A stretch of 64,000 nt of DNA, from assembly GCF_018812025.1 (NCBI RefSeq), contig NC_063057.1, positions 20,569,138 to 20,633,137 on the forward strand, read 5' to 3'. The DNA is from Megalobrama amblycephala. Taxonomy: Eukaryota; Chordata; Actinopteri; Cypriniformes; Xenocyprididae. Below are positions 36,595 to 51,900 of this stretch, piece after piece. The translations under genes and the position numbers were made by a program. The notes beneath the pieces were generated by a model. That model searched no databases, was not told where the DNA came from, and saw only the letters and a list, made by a program, of their open reading frames with translations. The first letter of the stretch is position 1, and each line of letters begins with the position of its first letter.

Positions 36595-39500
36595 GAGAAA
36601 ATGTTTTGTTTGACTGTAAAATCAATATTTGTGCTTCTTGATTTTCTATCAAGAAAATCAAACTACCATTACCAGCAGATATCATTCAGAATAATATCGG
36701 CAGAAATGCAATAAATTCATATTTAAGCTCATATTTCTTTAAAGGTATGGACTCGCTGTTGGATTTGATGTCACTCCAATCCCTAAAAAAAATTGTATTA
36801 GAACAGGAACTATTCTAAACAAACAACACAACAGATAATAAATAACTGATCCTTCAACGATGTATATATATAAATAAAACCTAGAGGCATTTGTTATAAA
36901 ACTGCCAAACTGCTGATTGAAATCTCAACCTTGTCTGAGTGAATGAACTTTTTGACCTTGAGCTGTGAACATTGGTAACACTGTACAATAAGGTTCATTA
37001 GTTAACTGCATTAGTTAACGAACTAATAAATGAACTGCATCTTTGCTACATTTACTAAAACATTATTCTTATCGTGTTACCAGTTAATGCACGGTGAACT
37101 AACATGAACAAACAATGAACAACTGTATTTATTAAATAACGTTAACGAAGATCAGTAAATACGATTAGTAAATACAAAAACAAATGTATTGCTCATGGTT
37201 AGTTCATGTTAGTTAATATATTATGTTTAACTAATTAACCTTATTGTAAAAGTGTTACCTGACCATTTAGCCCCAACTTTATAGTTCAGTGCAATTAATT
37301 TCTCCACAATGATTTTTTTTTTTTTATTTGTTTTATACATGGTTTATACTGTGCTCCATTTGCTCAATAAATCCCTGGCTAACAAACCCAAGGCGCTGCA
37401 TTCTTAAGGTGTCTTGTAACTACCGGAGGGACTCGGCTTATGACCATCTCGGGGAATGCTCAACTCAAATAGCACTTTAAAATGTGATTGCTTCTCACTC
37501 TTGCCCTGAATATGGAGTCTTTTTTGTAATGATACTATTGTGCAAGAACACTCTGACAAAATTAGATTTGAAATTCACCACACGGGGTCGCCACCTTACC
37601 GTGATGGTGTAGTTGCCGGGCAGCAGCAGTCTGTAGTACTCCCCGTTACGATCGGTCCTGAACGGACACAGGTTTTTTCTTCCCGCCACCTCGACTACAG
37701 CGTTTTGCACAGGCTTCCCATATGAATCCATCACTACTCCTTTCACCCCTGTGCAAAACACAAGACAAACTCTTTCACTTGATTTCTATTTGAACCTGAT
37801 TTAATAAAAAGGTAGGTTACTACTACTTTTGTTTTTGTGGCCTGTAGCCACATATCAATCACACACGTTCTCTTAAAATGGGGCAGTTGTGGCCTAATAG
37901 GACGGAGTCGCGGATTCAAGTCTCAGCACCGGCAGGAAACATAAGTGGGGAGTGAATGAACAGCGCTCTCATTACCCACAACTGAGGTGCCATTGACCTA
38001 ACCCCCAATCGCTCCCCATGCGCCACTCAAAAATGGCTGCCCATTGCTCTGAGTGTGTCTTTGCAGTCTGTGTGTTCAATACTCACTGTGTGTGTGCACT
38101 TGGATGGGTGAAATGCAGTTATGGAATAACATGTAAACACTGCAGTTGCAGGTCGGTGTCTGTGTATGTACGAGGGGCTTTTAAAGGTGCAAAGCACCAT
38201 CTTCCAAGCTTTCCAAGCAGACAAATGCAAATAACAGTAAACATTATAGTGAGGTATTACAGAAGTTGTTTAAGAGGTGTGGTTGCGTATGTCAAGATGT
38301 TTTGCTTGTGGTTGGGTTACAGGGACAGTTGTGTCAATGATATGGGTGTGGATGGTGGCTTTGTCTATGTGACTCAGCTGTGGGACTATCACATCACTAA
38401 AGGTTAAGATGGTGCTGTGTGTGTAATTTCATTGCAACTGTAACTGTATATATTTAGCGTTAATGATACCACATGAAATTTAGCTCATTTGTTGGCTGCA
38501 ATTATATGGGTTGACAAAACAGCTTTTTTTTTTCTGTAATGCCTGCTTAGCTTGTTTGTTTATTTAGTGGCCACTTGCGTCTGGGTGGGACGTTTCACTG
38601 CTAAAACCTGAAATCACCTACTTTCTTGACTTAATAAAAGGGTTAAAGGTGTTGTCACATCTACTGTTACTCAGAGAAATCCACTTCTTTCAACAAGAAT
38701 CCATGCAATTGGGAGTTTCACACGAGGGCATAGATTTTGATTGTTCAAATTCACAGTGTTGATCAACACAAAGCTGCGTGGTTTGTTTGTTCTATTGTGA
38801 TTTAGTGATTTAATAATCACTGCTCACATATTTCAGTTACACTATTAATTACACGACTGGCTATTGCATTTAGCCAGTCTAGCTTGCAATTGTGTTTTTG
38901 CAATAAAACAATTGTTTTATCACAAAAACGTACATGCAATGCCTAGTAATCTGTCAAATTACAGATAGACAATAGCAACATTAGTGTTTATCATGTATAG
39001 CTTTTTGCCTAAATATCAGCTCGGTATAAAAAATTAATTTTCAGTTGTAAACAACATTAAATCTCTTCAGAAGAGCATGACATGATATCAGTCGCCATGA
39101 TACCAAGTCGGTACTGAAAATTTAAAAATATGAGACTTTTAGCGCTGTTGAGTGGATTTGTAAACACCTCTGATTGGCCTTTGTGTTGACGCACTCATCA
39201 GATATGTCTGATTGGCTACAATGATGGGAGCGTCTGAAAGCACACAGAAGTGTTTGAATTTGAAAGCGGGAACAGGAGCGTTTGAAAGCATTTCAAACTC
39301 TTCCGTGTGTATCTGTGCAAGCGCTCGGAGAGCGTCATTGATGTCTACTTGCATGTTTTTGAAGCGTTGATCATTGTAGCCCATCACAGACACATCTGAT
39401 GACCGCTTGAACACAATGGCCAATCAGAGGTGTTAACGAATCCGCACAACAGTGCTCAAAGCGTCACATTTTTAAAATTTTAGTACCGACTTAGTATCGC

Positions 39501-42500
39501 GGTTGGTACTTTTGACAACACTAGCTGGAAGATGAGCTATTTAGATTTTTTTTTCTATCAAATATTGTGTTTATCGTGCATAAACAGTATTGTGTATATG
39601 AAAAAACAGTTACACTATTAATTACATGACTGGCTATTGCGTTTAGCAGGTCTAGCTTGCTAATAAACAGTTGTGTGTTAATAATAAAACATACTTGCAA
39701 TGCCTAGTAATCTGTTAAATTACAGATAGGCAATAGCAACATTAGCAAATTGTATTTTGTGTCGATACAGGACAACTTAGCGGAGCTTCAGACACAGACG
39801 ATAAAGTCAGCTGTCCAAAGGCTACAGCCCAGAAACGTCCCGAGCACAGCGAAACAAGAAAATAAGAAATTATAGGCACATGGCCGATTGGCCGTGTGTC
39901 TAAACACAAACACCACCACATGGCCCTAGACTCTGGAATGATTTCCCCATTTCGATTAGACTGGCTTCATCTTTATCCGTTTTTAAAAGGTAAAAACATA
40001 TTTGTTTGACAAAGCATATAATACATGTTGAAGCACCCCTTTTTTGTTATATTATAATGCTGAAGCATTGGTCTATTTTATGGTATTTTTGTTCAATTCT
40101 CTGTGTATGTGTTTTATTGCTTTTTTTATTTTTTTACTTTGTGTTTTTCTGTGTTTTTGTAAAGCACATTGGACAATGTAGGTTGTATTTAATTGTGCTA
40201 TATAAATAAATTGCCATTGCCACCCACTTCTAGTGTATCATAAGTAATGATGGAGAGGTAATGATTGATGGAATATTTCAGTATATGTGCCTATGTGAGT
40301 CTATTGATTTTGGAAAACTCTGCATTAAGCACCTTTATGTGGGCAAATGTGTCTATGCTGTACATACCTAGGTGTACTTGCTGCATGTAAGCCAGTAGTG
40401 CAGGTCTGTTGGCCTCCCATAGGCCAGGAAGCTGTTTCTCTGGAGGAAACTTGCAGCAAGAGATTTCCAGTGTGAGCTCTAAACACTGTGCCCACACATA
40501 GTTGTAGTCTTGCATTCCCCCTAAAAGAACGACACATTCAACTAGTACAACTAGTACAAACAGCAGGATATTACTTCCAGCGTTTGTGCCACATAAACTG
40601 CTAAACACCATGTGATCTAATGGATTGCATTGCGCATTAATTGTTACACTAAATTGTTATATAAGTACACCCCCATCACCACTGCATATTTTGTACGTCT
40701 CCCTCCCAATTCAAGTCTACTAATGAGTTGAAGTAGTTGAATCAGACATCCAAAATGTGCAGTAGTGGGGTTTATCCTGGACAGGTTTAAGAAGCACTGA
40801 GCTACAGCAATTATTTTGCCATTTTGAGATAACTGATATGTTCTGATAAGAGTACAAACTGTCCATTTTATTTTTATAAAAATGTGTAAAATAAAATTAT
40901 CAAATGGAAATGCAACCCGAATTTCTGAAAAGGTGGGACGTTTTTTAAATTTGAATAAAATGAAAACTAAAAGACTTTCAAATCACATGTTATTCACAAT
41001 TGAACATAGATAAATGTTTAAATGGAGAAAATTTACAATTTTATGCACAAAATGAGCTCATTTCAAATTTGATGCCTGCTACAGGTCTCAAAATAGTTTT
41101 GAAGGGGGCATGTTTACCATGGTGTATCATCTCCTCTTCTTTTCAAAACAGTGTGAAGACGTCTGGGCATCGAGGTAATGAGTTTCTGGAGTTTTAGTGT
41201 TGGAATTTGGTCCCATTCTTGCCTGATAGAGGTTTCCAGCTGCTGAAGAGTTTGTGGTCGTCTTTGAGGTATTTTTCGTTTAATGATGCGCCAAATGTTC
41301 TCTATAGGTGAAAGATCTGGACTGTAGGCAGGCCACCCGGACTCTTCTACGACAAAGCCAAGCTGTTGTAGGCCTTCCCTGAAATAAATGTCGTCTGGAA
41401 ACCTTTATATACCTTTCAACATTCACAGTGCCTTCCAAAACATGCAAGCTGCCCATACCGTATGCCATACGGTATATGGTATACCGTATATTAGGGGTGT
41501 GCCCGAATACTGTATTTGGAACGCATGATCCCACATCCCTAGCACTTATGCACCCCCATACCATCAGAGATGCTGGCTTTTGAACTGAACGCTGATAACA
41601 CGCTGGAAGGTCTCCCTCCTCCTTAGCCCGGAGGTCACAGCATCTGTGATTTCCAACAAGATTGTCAAATTTGGAGTCTACTTATCATACAACATGTTTC
41701 CACTTTAAAAACAGTCCATTTTAAATGAGTCTTGGCACGATGGCGCTTCTGGACCATGTTCACATATGGCTTCCTTTTTCCATGATAGAGCTTTAGTTGG
41801 CATCTGCAGATGGCACGGCAGATTGTGTTTACCGACAGTGGTTTCTGGAAGTATTCCTGGGCCCATTTAGTAATGTCATTGACACAATCATGCAGATGAG
41901 TGATGCAGTGTCGTCTGAGGGCCCGAAGACCACGGGCATCCAATAAAGGTCTTCAGCCTTGACCCTTACGCACAGAGATTTCTCCAGTTTCTCTGAATCT
42001 TTTGATGTTATGCACTGTAGATGATGAGATTTGAAAAGCCTTTGCAATTTGACGTTGAGGAACATTGTTTTCCACAATCTTTTTACACACTCTTTCACAG
42101 ATTGGAGAGCCTATGCCCATCTTTACTTCTGTGAGACTCTGCCTCTCTTAAGACATTATATCTAATCATGTTACAGACCTGATATCAATTAACTTAATTA
42201 GTTGCTAGATGTTCTCCCAGCTGAATCTTTTCAAAATTTCTTGCTTTTTCAGCCGTTTGTTGCCCCCCTGCTAACTTTTCTGAGACTTGTAGCAGGCATC
42301 AAATTTGAAATGAGCTCAATTAGTTGATACAAACACTTATGTTATCTATGTTCTATTGTGAATAAATCAAATCATTTTAGTCTTTTAGTTTTCATTTTAT
42401 TCAAATTTAAAAAACGTCCCAACTTTTCCAGAATTCGGGTTGTATATCATCCATGTTATTTGCTGACACAATGTCATGAACAATAACTAAAATGCTGCTT

Positions 42501-45500
42501 TGAACACTTTTACCTGATAGAGGATACCAGTGGTATCCGTTAGTGATGCCATCGACAAAGTCTGTTAAGTCGGTACAGCTGTCTCCATTGTGCATTTCGG
42601 TGTGGCTGTAGGAGTAGGTTCTCGCCAAGTGGAAAAACACGTCGTCGTCGGGGGAGATGCTCTTGCCTCCTTGCAGCTCGCTTCCTGAATGACATTGAAT
42701 GCCAGTGTTGGGGGTAATGCATTACAAGTAACTTGAGTTAACATAATCTGACACTGCTTTACAACATTAAGCTGTATAACGGTCTATAAAGTCACGTTAC
42801 CACAGACAATGATTATGTGATTCATTTTTTAGAATAATTTCAAAAATAAAACAAATAGCACCACTCTGCTCTGAAATTGCATATTACCATTGCATTACCT
42901 ATTAGTTTCCTGTAGCTTTTAAGAGTGGACAATGTATTTGTCAATTAACATAATTCCTTATCCTTTAAAAACTGGGGGAAGCCACTGAAAAGGGTTAATT
43001 AAGCAACCGACCTCTGTTGCTGTTGTCGTAGGGGTAGCTGGCCACCACCGCACCTCCGTGGAGATTGGCCGACAGGACGAAAGTTTCGGTCTTCAGCCAG
43101 TCCATCACTGCCCTGACTTCTTTCTCCCTTTCCTCCTCGTTACTTTCAAATGCATCTGGGAAATTTCGATTCAAGTCCACACCGTTCTTATTATACCTGG
43201 GGGAGGGAGAACTAGTTACTCAAGGAAACTATAGCGTATAAATGTGCTTTTCTGTCATTCAAGTGAAATGTGGCATTGAGAAAAAAGGATGCAAAAGTAC
43301 AGCTTAGATCATAGACCTCCTCCGCATGTTCAGCAAAAACCTAACAAGCCATTTCAAACGACCTAAACTGCTCAATAGAAGGATATTTAACATGTTCTGA
43401 CATTTTCACTGCTGATTTGGGAGGAAAACCAGTCATTATGCACAAATTTATTAAATGGTAATATGTACCAAAGAAATCTAAGTGGACTACGGTCATACAT
43501 TGATTAGAGGCCTTATCAAATTAGCAAAAACATTTAATAAATTGTTGAACAATTGTCAATTGCATTACTGTCAAAAAGGGTTTTCTTTTAGCGTACAGTA
43601 AAATATTACAAAAGTTTGGAACAAGTCTACTAATGATTAGTACACAAAAACAGTCATAATTTCACTTTTCACAAGCACTTTCCTATTAAACAGGCTTGTT
43701 TTTGGAATTCAGCTTTCATCTGTTCATCATTCAATGATAAATACCTCCCTAAAACATTTTTTAGCAACGTCGACTCAACTATCAACACCCTGTTACATGT
43801 ATCTTTTACACATTCGCAACAAATACCCTGATTCTTTTGTGGACATATTGAATAGCAGACCTGACTGTGTCATCTGCAGCCTGCATCTGTGCTGACACCA
43901 AAATCTTCAAGGATGAAAACATCAAATGCCTAACTAGCAAACTAACAGGCCAGTGACAGCTCTTCACATTAGTTCGCACTGGCAGGTCTAAATTTGTGTG
44001 GGTGGATTAGTGTGTTTGCCGTGACACCATCGGGTGGAGCGATCCTTCTTAATCCCGAACATGGAGCGCCGGCTCTACGCCATACAGAAGTGCTTCCCTC
44101 AGGGATTCCTATCTGCTTACAGTTGCAATGCTTTGAAGTCCTTTAAAACAGCCACACTCAGTCAACAAATGCAGCAGAGCTAAAGCAGCATGTCTGGATG
44201 CCGGCACCAAATTATTACATACAACTATAAAAATATTATATATATATACCTAATATTGTGTTGGTCTCCCTTTTGCTGCCAAACCAGCCCTGACCCCACT
44301 AGACCCCTGAAGGTGTGCTGTGGTATCTGGCACCAAGATGTTAGCAGCAGATCCTTTAAGTCCTGTAAGTTGCAAGGTGGGGCCTCCATGGATCGGACGT
44401 GTTTGTTCAGCACATCCCACAGATGCTCGATTGGATTGAGATCTGGGGAATTTGGAGGGGAAGTCAGCACCTCAAACTCATTGTTGTGCTCCTCAAACCA
44501 TTCCTGAACCATTTTTGCTCCATTTTTGAACCATTATCCTGCTGAAAGAGGCCACAGCCACCAGGGAATACGGTACCAACGGTACCTTTGCAACAATGCA
44601 ATGAAACGGTACATGGTCTGCAACAATGCTTAGGTAGGTGGTACATGTCAAAGTAACATCCACATGGATGGCAGGACCCAAGGTTTCCCAGCAGAACATT
44701 GCCCAAAGCATCACACTGCCTCCGCCGGCTTGCCTTCATCCCATAGTGCATCCTGGTGCCATGTGTTCCTCAGGTAAGTGACGCACATGCACCTGGCCAT
44801 CCACGTGATGTAATAGAAAATGTGATTCATTAGACCAAGCCACCTTCTTCCATTGCTCCGTGGTCCATTTCTGATGCTCACATGCCCACTTTTGGCACTT
44901 TTGGCAGTGGACAGGAGTCAGCATGGGCACCCTGACTGGTCTGCGGCTATGCAGCCCCATACGCAACAAACCGCGATGCACTGTGTATTCTGACACCTTT
45001 CTATCAGAACCAGCATTAACTTCTTGAGCAATTTAAACTACAGTGGCTCGCCTGTTGGATCGGACCACATGGGCCAGCCTTCACTCCCCACATGCATCAC
45101 TGAGCCTTGGCCGCCCATGACCCTGTCGCCGGTTCACCACTGTTCCTTCCTTTTGATAGATACTGACCACTGCAGACTGGGAACACCCCACAAGAGCTGC
45201 AGTTTTGGAGATGTTCTGACCCAATCGTGTAGCCATCACAATTTGGCCCTTGTCAAACTCGTTCAAATCTTTACGCTTGCCCATTTTTCCTACTTCTAAC
45301 ACATCAACTTTGAGGACAAACCATTCACTTGCTGCCTAATATATCCCACACACTAACAGGTGTGGTGATGAAGAGATAATCAGTGTTATTCACTTCACCT
45401 GTCAGTGCTCATAATGTAATGCCTGGTCACCCCTGACAAAACGTTTTCACCCCCTGGCTCTTAATGCTTCGTGTTTCCTTTGAACCTTTTTTAATAGTTG

Positions 45501-45741
45501 TGTTTGAGTCCCTCAGTTGTTCTCAGTGTGAAAAGATAGATCTCAAAATCATATGGTCACTGCTGGAAAGGGTTCAAATATGCAAAAGATGCTGGAAAAT
45601 CAAAGAATTTGCAGGACTTGGAGAACAAACAAGTGACTCATGAACAACCATCACAAAACAAACAACCAGTTGTAAATCATCTAGGTAACCACACACAGTA
45701 TTAAGAACCAAGGGTATTTAAACTGGGTGATTTTTATAAAT

Positions 45742-45773
<32 letters not shown>

Positions 45774-45857
45774 CTTGTGGACTTTATGTAAATATCTGTT
45801 ATGTGAAATACTTTATTCAGGACAGTACTAAATAAAAAAAAAAAAATAACATGCAAT

Positions 45858-45905
<48 letters not shown>

Positions 45906-48900
45906 GAGAATGACTCAAATTGCATGTTACACAAGGTATTGTGAAAGTAGGAAAGCCAATGACAATGGGGAAAAACAAGCAAACAGGTTTAATTGTTTTG
46001 GTTGGGTTTTGTACAAAGGTTGAGGTTCAGTGATCAAGCCTTCCTGGGTGGTCAACGTTGAATGCCTATGAAATCAACCCAGACGCAATAAACAGGATGT
46101 GTGTGTGCCACGTTTTGCTGGCGTTTGAACACAGAGCTGTTTTTTCCTGCTTTCACAATACAATAATAATAATTTTTAAAAAAGTCTCTAAAAGTTGGCC
46201 TGCACTCTCAACCTCAATTGCTGTTGCAGTTTAATGGCAGAGATGAGCTTGTTTATGCCAGGTTCTCTCACAAATATTGGAGCTCTTCAACTTGTTTGAA
46301 AGCTTTTTGAAAACTGATTAAGCACCTCATAAATCCACTCAGATTCTCTTGTGTGTCTGGCTCAGTTTGGACTTGGGTTGTTTTCTTTCACTGATTGCCG
46401 GCCTCATCCAGACACCTGATTTCTCTCTTAAAACCCCAGAATCTTAATCACGCCAGACACTTAAACTGATCTATGTGGCGCAAACCACATTTTGTCATGA
46501 AAATGGTTGATTAACCGCTTTCAGCTCTATAAACTATTTGTCTAAAAGAGCTCTTGAGGTTTCCATTAGTGCTGAGCTGTTAGTTTGATGGGGCAGAACA
46601 GATCGTTTGAAGGCCTTCATCTTGTCTGATGCTTTCTGCATTTGTGATCAGACCAATGTTTGCCATTTCTCTTATATAAGCTCAGGATATGATTTTGGTA
46701 GGGTAGCTGATCCTGGGTCAGACTAAGACACATTGCCCCATCTGTGATATCTAGAATAATAAGGGTACCTCCCTTATCACTCTATAAATCAGCATGAAGG
46801 ATCAGCGTGCAGTGCGGTTTACTTTAATTTAAAACACTGTTTATATGTAATGACAGCTTGTGTCATGGTGTTTTCAAGATGACTTACAATTTTACACACA
46901 CACATTGCCACACAGTTAGATCCCTATGCATGCACACAGCCATAAAATCTTTGTCAGCCTGCACTCTAGGTCTGTCAGTTTAATTTGGAGGAGTATCAGG
47001 GTTTTCACAGGGCGTCAGGATGTGTGAGAGCCATTAATCTCTGAGTGAAGAGCATTAAATAGTGTTTATGTTGTGCTTTGTGGCTGTTGAGTGATCAGTG
47101 TAGAATGGAAATATTTCTGGTGTGTTTCACCGATCCTTAAAGGAATAATTTACCAAAAGTGTTGTCATTGTTTATTCACTCTCATGTTGTTCCAAACTAT
47201 CAATGGAACACAAAAGTAGATGTTTAGCAGAATGGGTGCTGGGGACTGTTCATATTTTCAACGTGTACATTCAGAAGTGAAAATATATTTAATGTATTTA
47301 GAGAAATGTAGCAAAAAAAGCAAATAATGGGTATGTAAGGGGTATGTAAACTTTTGAGCTCAACTGTGTGTGTGTGTATATATAGCATGATGAGGTTTGA
47401 AATGTCTACACTGGAACAATACTCACAGGTTTACGTTCTAGAATTTAAAATAGATTGCAGGACATAGCACGCAGGATTCACTGATTAGTAATCTTGTATT
47501 TGATTCAAAACATAGCTCGATTTCCCAAATCCTCCTTCCACCCCACCCCTAATTGCCATTGTTCAGAGCCAGAGGTTGACATGTCGAACCGCTCAAGCAA
47601 ATGTTTTGAAAGAGCCACAGTGTTTGCATTACTCAGGAAGTCGACCTGGGAATGGCTTACTTATAATTAGCTCTGTACGTTAAAATGAGGCAGAAATTAT
47701 TGCACGTTGCCCTTACAAGGAAAATACCCTCTATGTTTATGGTGTGTGAGAGATATAGAAGATGGATATATGGAATCAAGATGTAGTGGCCACTTTCCAC
47801 GGCCTAAGGGAAAATTCCTGCAGTCCAGCTGTGCTTTCGGCATCAAATTATAGTACTTTCAATGAAACCTCAGATGACATACATTTGCTTCAATGACAAA
47901 CTGACCAGTCATGTGCGTGTTGATCGTTCCGCAGAGAAAACTACGAATGCCAGGCCAAAACATCTGCGGACCGTTTGATTGAGTCAATTCGCCTTAAACG
48001 TCTAAAACCTCAAGAGTTGTCTTTTCTTAAAATCGGAAATAAAAATGGCAACAGAGCAGATTTCATTGGCTTCCAAATATAGTCACAGTACATGGTGTTT
48101 TGAAAACAGACCATTTCCCAAATGAATTTATCAGAACATCCATTTCCTGTCAATTAGTCCTTTGAGAATGACATTTCCTCTGAATCTTACGGGTGGCCAC
48201 ATGATATTATAGTCTGCAATTCCTATCTGAAAAGTACTAATATCACATTTTCTCACAAACTTATAACTGAGATTATATAAGTGTCAGGAAGAATATGTTT
48301 TGCTTTGTTTCTCCTTGATCTCTTAACTGTTTTTAATCTGTTGTAGTCACGTACACCTTTAAGCAGTATCTTGTTATTTCCTATTAGAGCCATACATGAA
48401 TTTAGCTTTCCTTGTTTTAAGTTGGCTTAACGTCCTACACTTTTGCTATATAAATTACGGAGAGCTCAATAAACTTTGACTTTGAGTGAACAGCACTTCT
48501 TGTGATTGTGTCATTCTTTGTCCCCGGTACTGGTGTTTTACTCTGCTCTGCATTATAGAACAATACTTACAGGTCTGTCTACTTTATATTAAGTATTGGA
48601 GGTCCATACTTTTTATTTAACAAGTACTATACTGTATTATATCCCAAGGATGATTTGATTTAATCGACTAGTTTCTTAACTTAAAAGGGGATTGGAGCAG
48701 ATGGGAGTGTCTTTAACTCAAGCCATTCAAATTTGAAAATAGTGGTTCTTTATTAGGGCTTAGAATTGACAACCGATTAAAGCTTTATAGGTTGTTCCAT
48801 ATATACTGTTCTTTAACTGTTTTCAACATTGATAAGAAATGCTATTTGAGTACTAAATCAGTATTTTACAATTATTATTGAAGGATTGCAATTTTCACTA

Positions 48901-51900
48901 ATGAAAATTCAGCTTTGCTAATGTCTTTCAACACTGATAATCCATCATGTATTTATATTGTGTCATGAACTAGATTATACACAAACTCAAGTTTTCATGT
49001 ACTTGCATATAGTACCATTCAGGCCTTAAACTCAATTTTCTATTTTTCAATGATCAGCTTGTGTATTTTTAAGTCTTAACTTACAAGTGTTGAGTTATTG
49101 TTTCCTGTGAAATGTATAAACGTTTTCCGTGGTTTATATATTTTTCTTAGCAGACTTGCCACATACACAAATCTAAGCTATGGGTTTACGAGAAATACAT
49201 GAAGTGGTGGTATGACAGGGTAGGAAAATGTCTTACATAAGGCACAACATCTTATATAAGGAGAATGATTTAAATGTATGTACAGTATGATATCTAGGTT
49301 ACTACAATGCAACAACTTTTCATGGCATGACTACCGACAAAGTTACTGAATAATAAGTTGTGGTTCTTCCTCAGTTACTATTGCACATAATTTATGTAAT
49401 TGTTAAGTTTTATAAAACACTTTATACAAAACAGATAGTTTCAAAGTGTCTTTACATGTCTGGTTGATAAACGGGAAAATAATGATCGATGGTACAAACA
49501 GCCTTCAATTCTGCTGTAAAGCAGCTCTAAAAAAGACAATATTGTCATTATTCAGCTCAAGTCAGATCAGTGTTGATTCAGTTCAGTGAAGAGTTCATCA
49601 ATCATGAAATGAATTCAATTCAGCTGTAAAGCAGCTCTGGAGAAAACAGTGATGCTATCCAGCTCAGTTCAGCTTTCATCCAACAGTGCCAATGCAGTCA
49701 AATCAATAATACTGCCGGAAATTAAGTGTCCCCAACTAAATAAACCGAAGAAGACAGTGGCAAGAATCTTAATCAGAATCTTAATGATAAAAGTAGTTCA
49801 TCATTACATCATAACATGCATCATTCACCCGCCATATTGCTAAATCCAACCAATTTTTCTTCGGTTGGATTGAAATAAGACACGGTGGCAGCGGCTGACA
49901 GGGTTGTGTTTGTTTCAGTTGGTTGAGACTGGTGCCAAACCTCACAGGAAGCTCATAGCAAAAGCCACGGCAATAAGAGCGAACCGCACTGCATAAAAAT
50001 ACAATCATCGTCATCGTCGTCAATGTGCACAGCTGCATGGTTGCTGTTGTAGCGTGCACTCTCGCTTTCGCTCTTGCTCAATCTCTTTCTCTCTGAGTTT
50101 AACCACCATATCATCAAATCCAGATCAGATCTGTTTCCAATTGCGCCCCATCTGAGCAGGAGCGCTTATGTGGTCTCAGACTGCAGGAGCAGGATGGTTT
50201 GTATTCAAGGATGTGGCTTCTACGGTATTAGATGAGGTCTGGTGTGTCTCCAAAGTTTTGGGACTTACTGAGCTAGACATATGGTTGAAGTTGTCTCGCA
50301 CGGCCTCTGTTTCAAAACCTAGGGAGCTGCTTCAGTGTCTACCTTATATAAAACGCAGCTATAATGTATAATAGGGCTGGGCGATATATCGCATGAGATT
50401 GTCACGCGCATTTCGTCAGTAAAGCCGGTTCCCTGATTACCGCTAAATTGCCATCACCTGCTTTCAAATGGAGCAGCATTTAATAGACAGAGCCGTAGAT
50501 CACTGACAAGCTACGCAATATCGCGTTCATTATTGCAGATGAATCGCCTTAATGAAATAATGAAAACTCAGTTTGAACTGTGTGTACTGTGACCATCCCG
50601 CAGACCCAAGAGGTCTGCTGAAAATCTGAGGATAAATAGATTTTACAAAATCTTCCATACAGGTTTGGAACAATTTGAGGTTAAGTAAATGACAGAATTT
50701 TAATTTTTGGGTAAACTAACTCTTTATTTTATATGTACAGCACGTCATATAGATGTCATGATACAATATTATTGCGATTTTAAATGTATTGCGATATTCT
50801 ACTACTTTAGCAGGAGATAAGGTACAAAGTTGTTATATTTTTGACAGTATAGATGAAAACATTTTAAATATTTGATTAACTATTTCATTGGCTTTAGATC
50901 AATGCCAATATCATAGCCATTTTATAAACAGAAACTGCATTTATATTTTAAGAAGTGTGTTCTTAAAGTCCCCCTGTAGTCAATAATTTTATCCCTTAAA
51001 ACTCATCTTTGATCACCAAAATTACACATTTAAACGTTTTTTACTGTGAAAAAAAAAAAAAAAAAAAAAAAAAAACAATTCTTAATGCCTTAAAAAAGCT
51101 TGAATGTAACTCTACACCCTTGCCACACAGATCTATGAATATGATAATTAGCCCCGCCTCCACTCACTCCTACAAGCTCGGACAAGATCCACTCGGTCAA
51201 ATACTGAGGTAAACGCTGCACAACGGTATCGCTCTTTACAACGTCGGACACATAAGTATCCGAAGGTAATATGATTAGCATTTTGCTTGACTACATTATC
51301 AAACAGCTAATAATATGTTGCTAATGTTACATAAACCATGTTCCTGTTCAGTCAAGTAGGGATGTCAAACGATTAATCGCGATTAATGGTATACAAAATA
51401 AAAGTTTGAGTTTGCCTAATATATGTGGGTGTACTGTGTGTAATTATTATGTATATATAAATACACACAAATTAATGTATATATTTAAGAGAAATATGTT
51501 ATTTATGTACAAAATATTTTTATTTATATATAATATAAATTATATAAAAAATAAATAAATACATATACTTGTAAATATTTCTCAAATATATACATGAATG
51601 TGTTTGTATTTATATATACATAATAATTACACACAGTACACCCACATATATTAGGCAAACTCAAACTTTTATTTTGTATGCGATTAATCACGATTAATCG
51701 TTTGACAGCCTTACAGTCAAGACAGCTGCCTTCTAACAATCAGTATCCTTAAAAAAACACTTTGAACAAATCAGAACGTCAGTGGAGAAAGTAGTTCATC
51801 ATTACATCGTAACATTCATCCACCATATTGCTAAATCTAACCAATTTTTCATATCAACAGAAAAATATAGCGGGATAACCTTCTTTTGAGACTCTCTTGC

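Noticed and set aside
36392..36714. Open frames rich in Tyr-Ile and Cys-Val
   Set aside because: They run through an AT/AC compound microsatellite.
37495..37599. Extension of the cpm reading frame past the donor at 37599
   Set aside because: It runs into the intron after NYTIT; the residues do not match the family and the next exon starts with VTYPGHK.
37879..38125. A functional tRNA gene
   Set aside because: Only A- and B-box-like pieces remain and no cloverleaf can be formed; the downstream landmarks are those of a SINE.
39139..39423. 94-codon minus-strand frame
   Set aside because: Lies entirely within a hAT-type foldback element and shows no protein motif.
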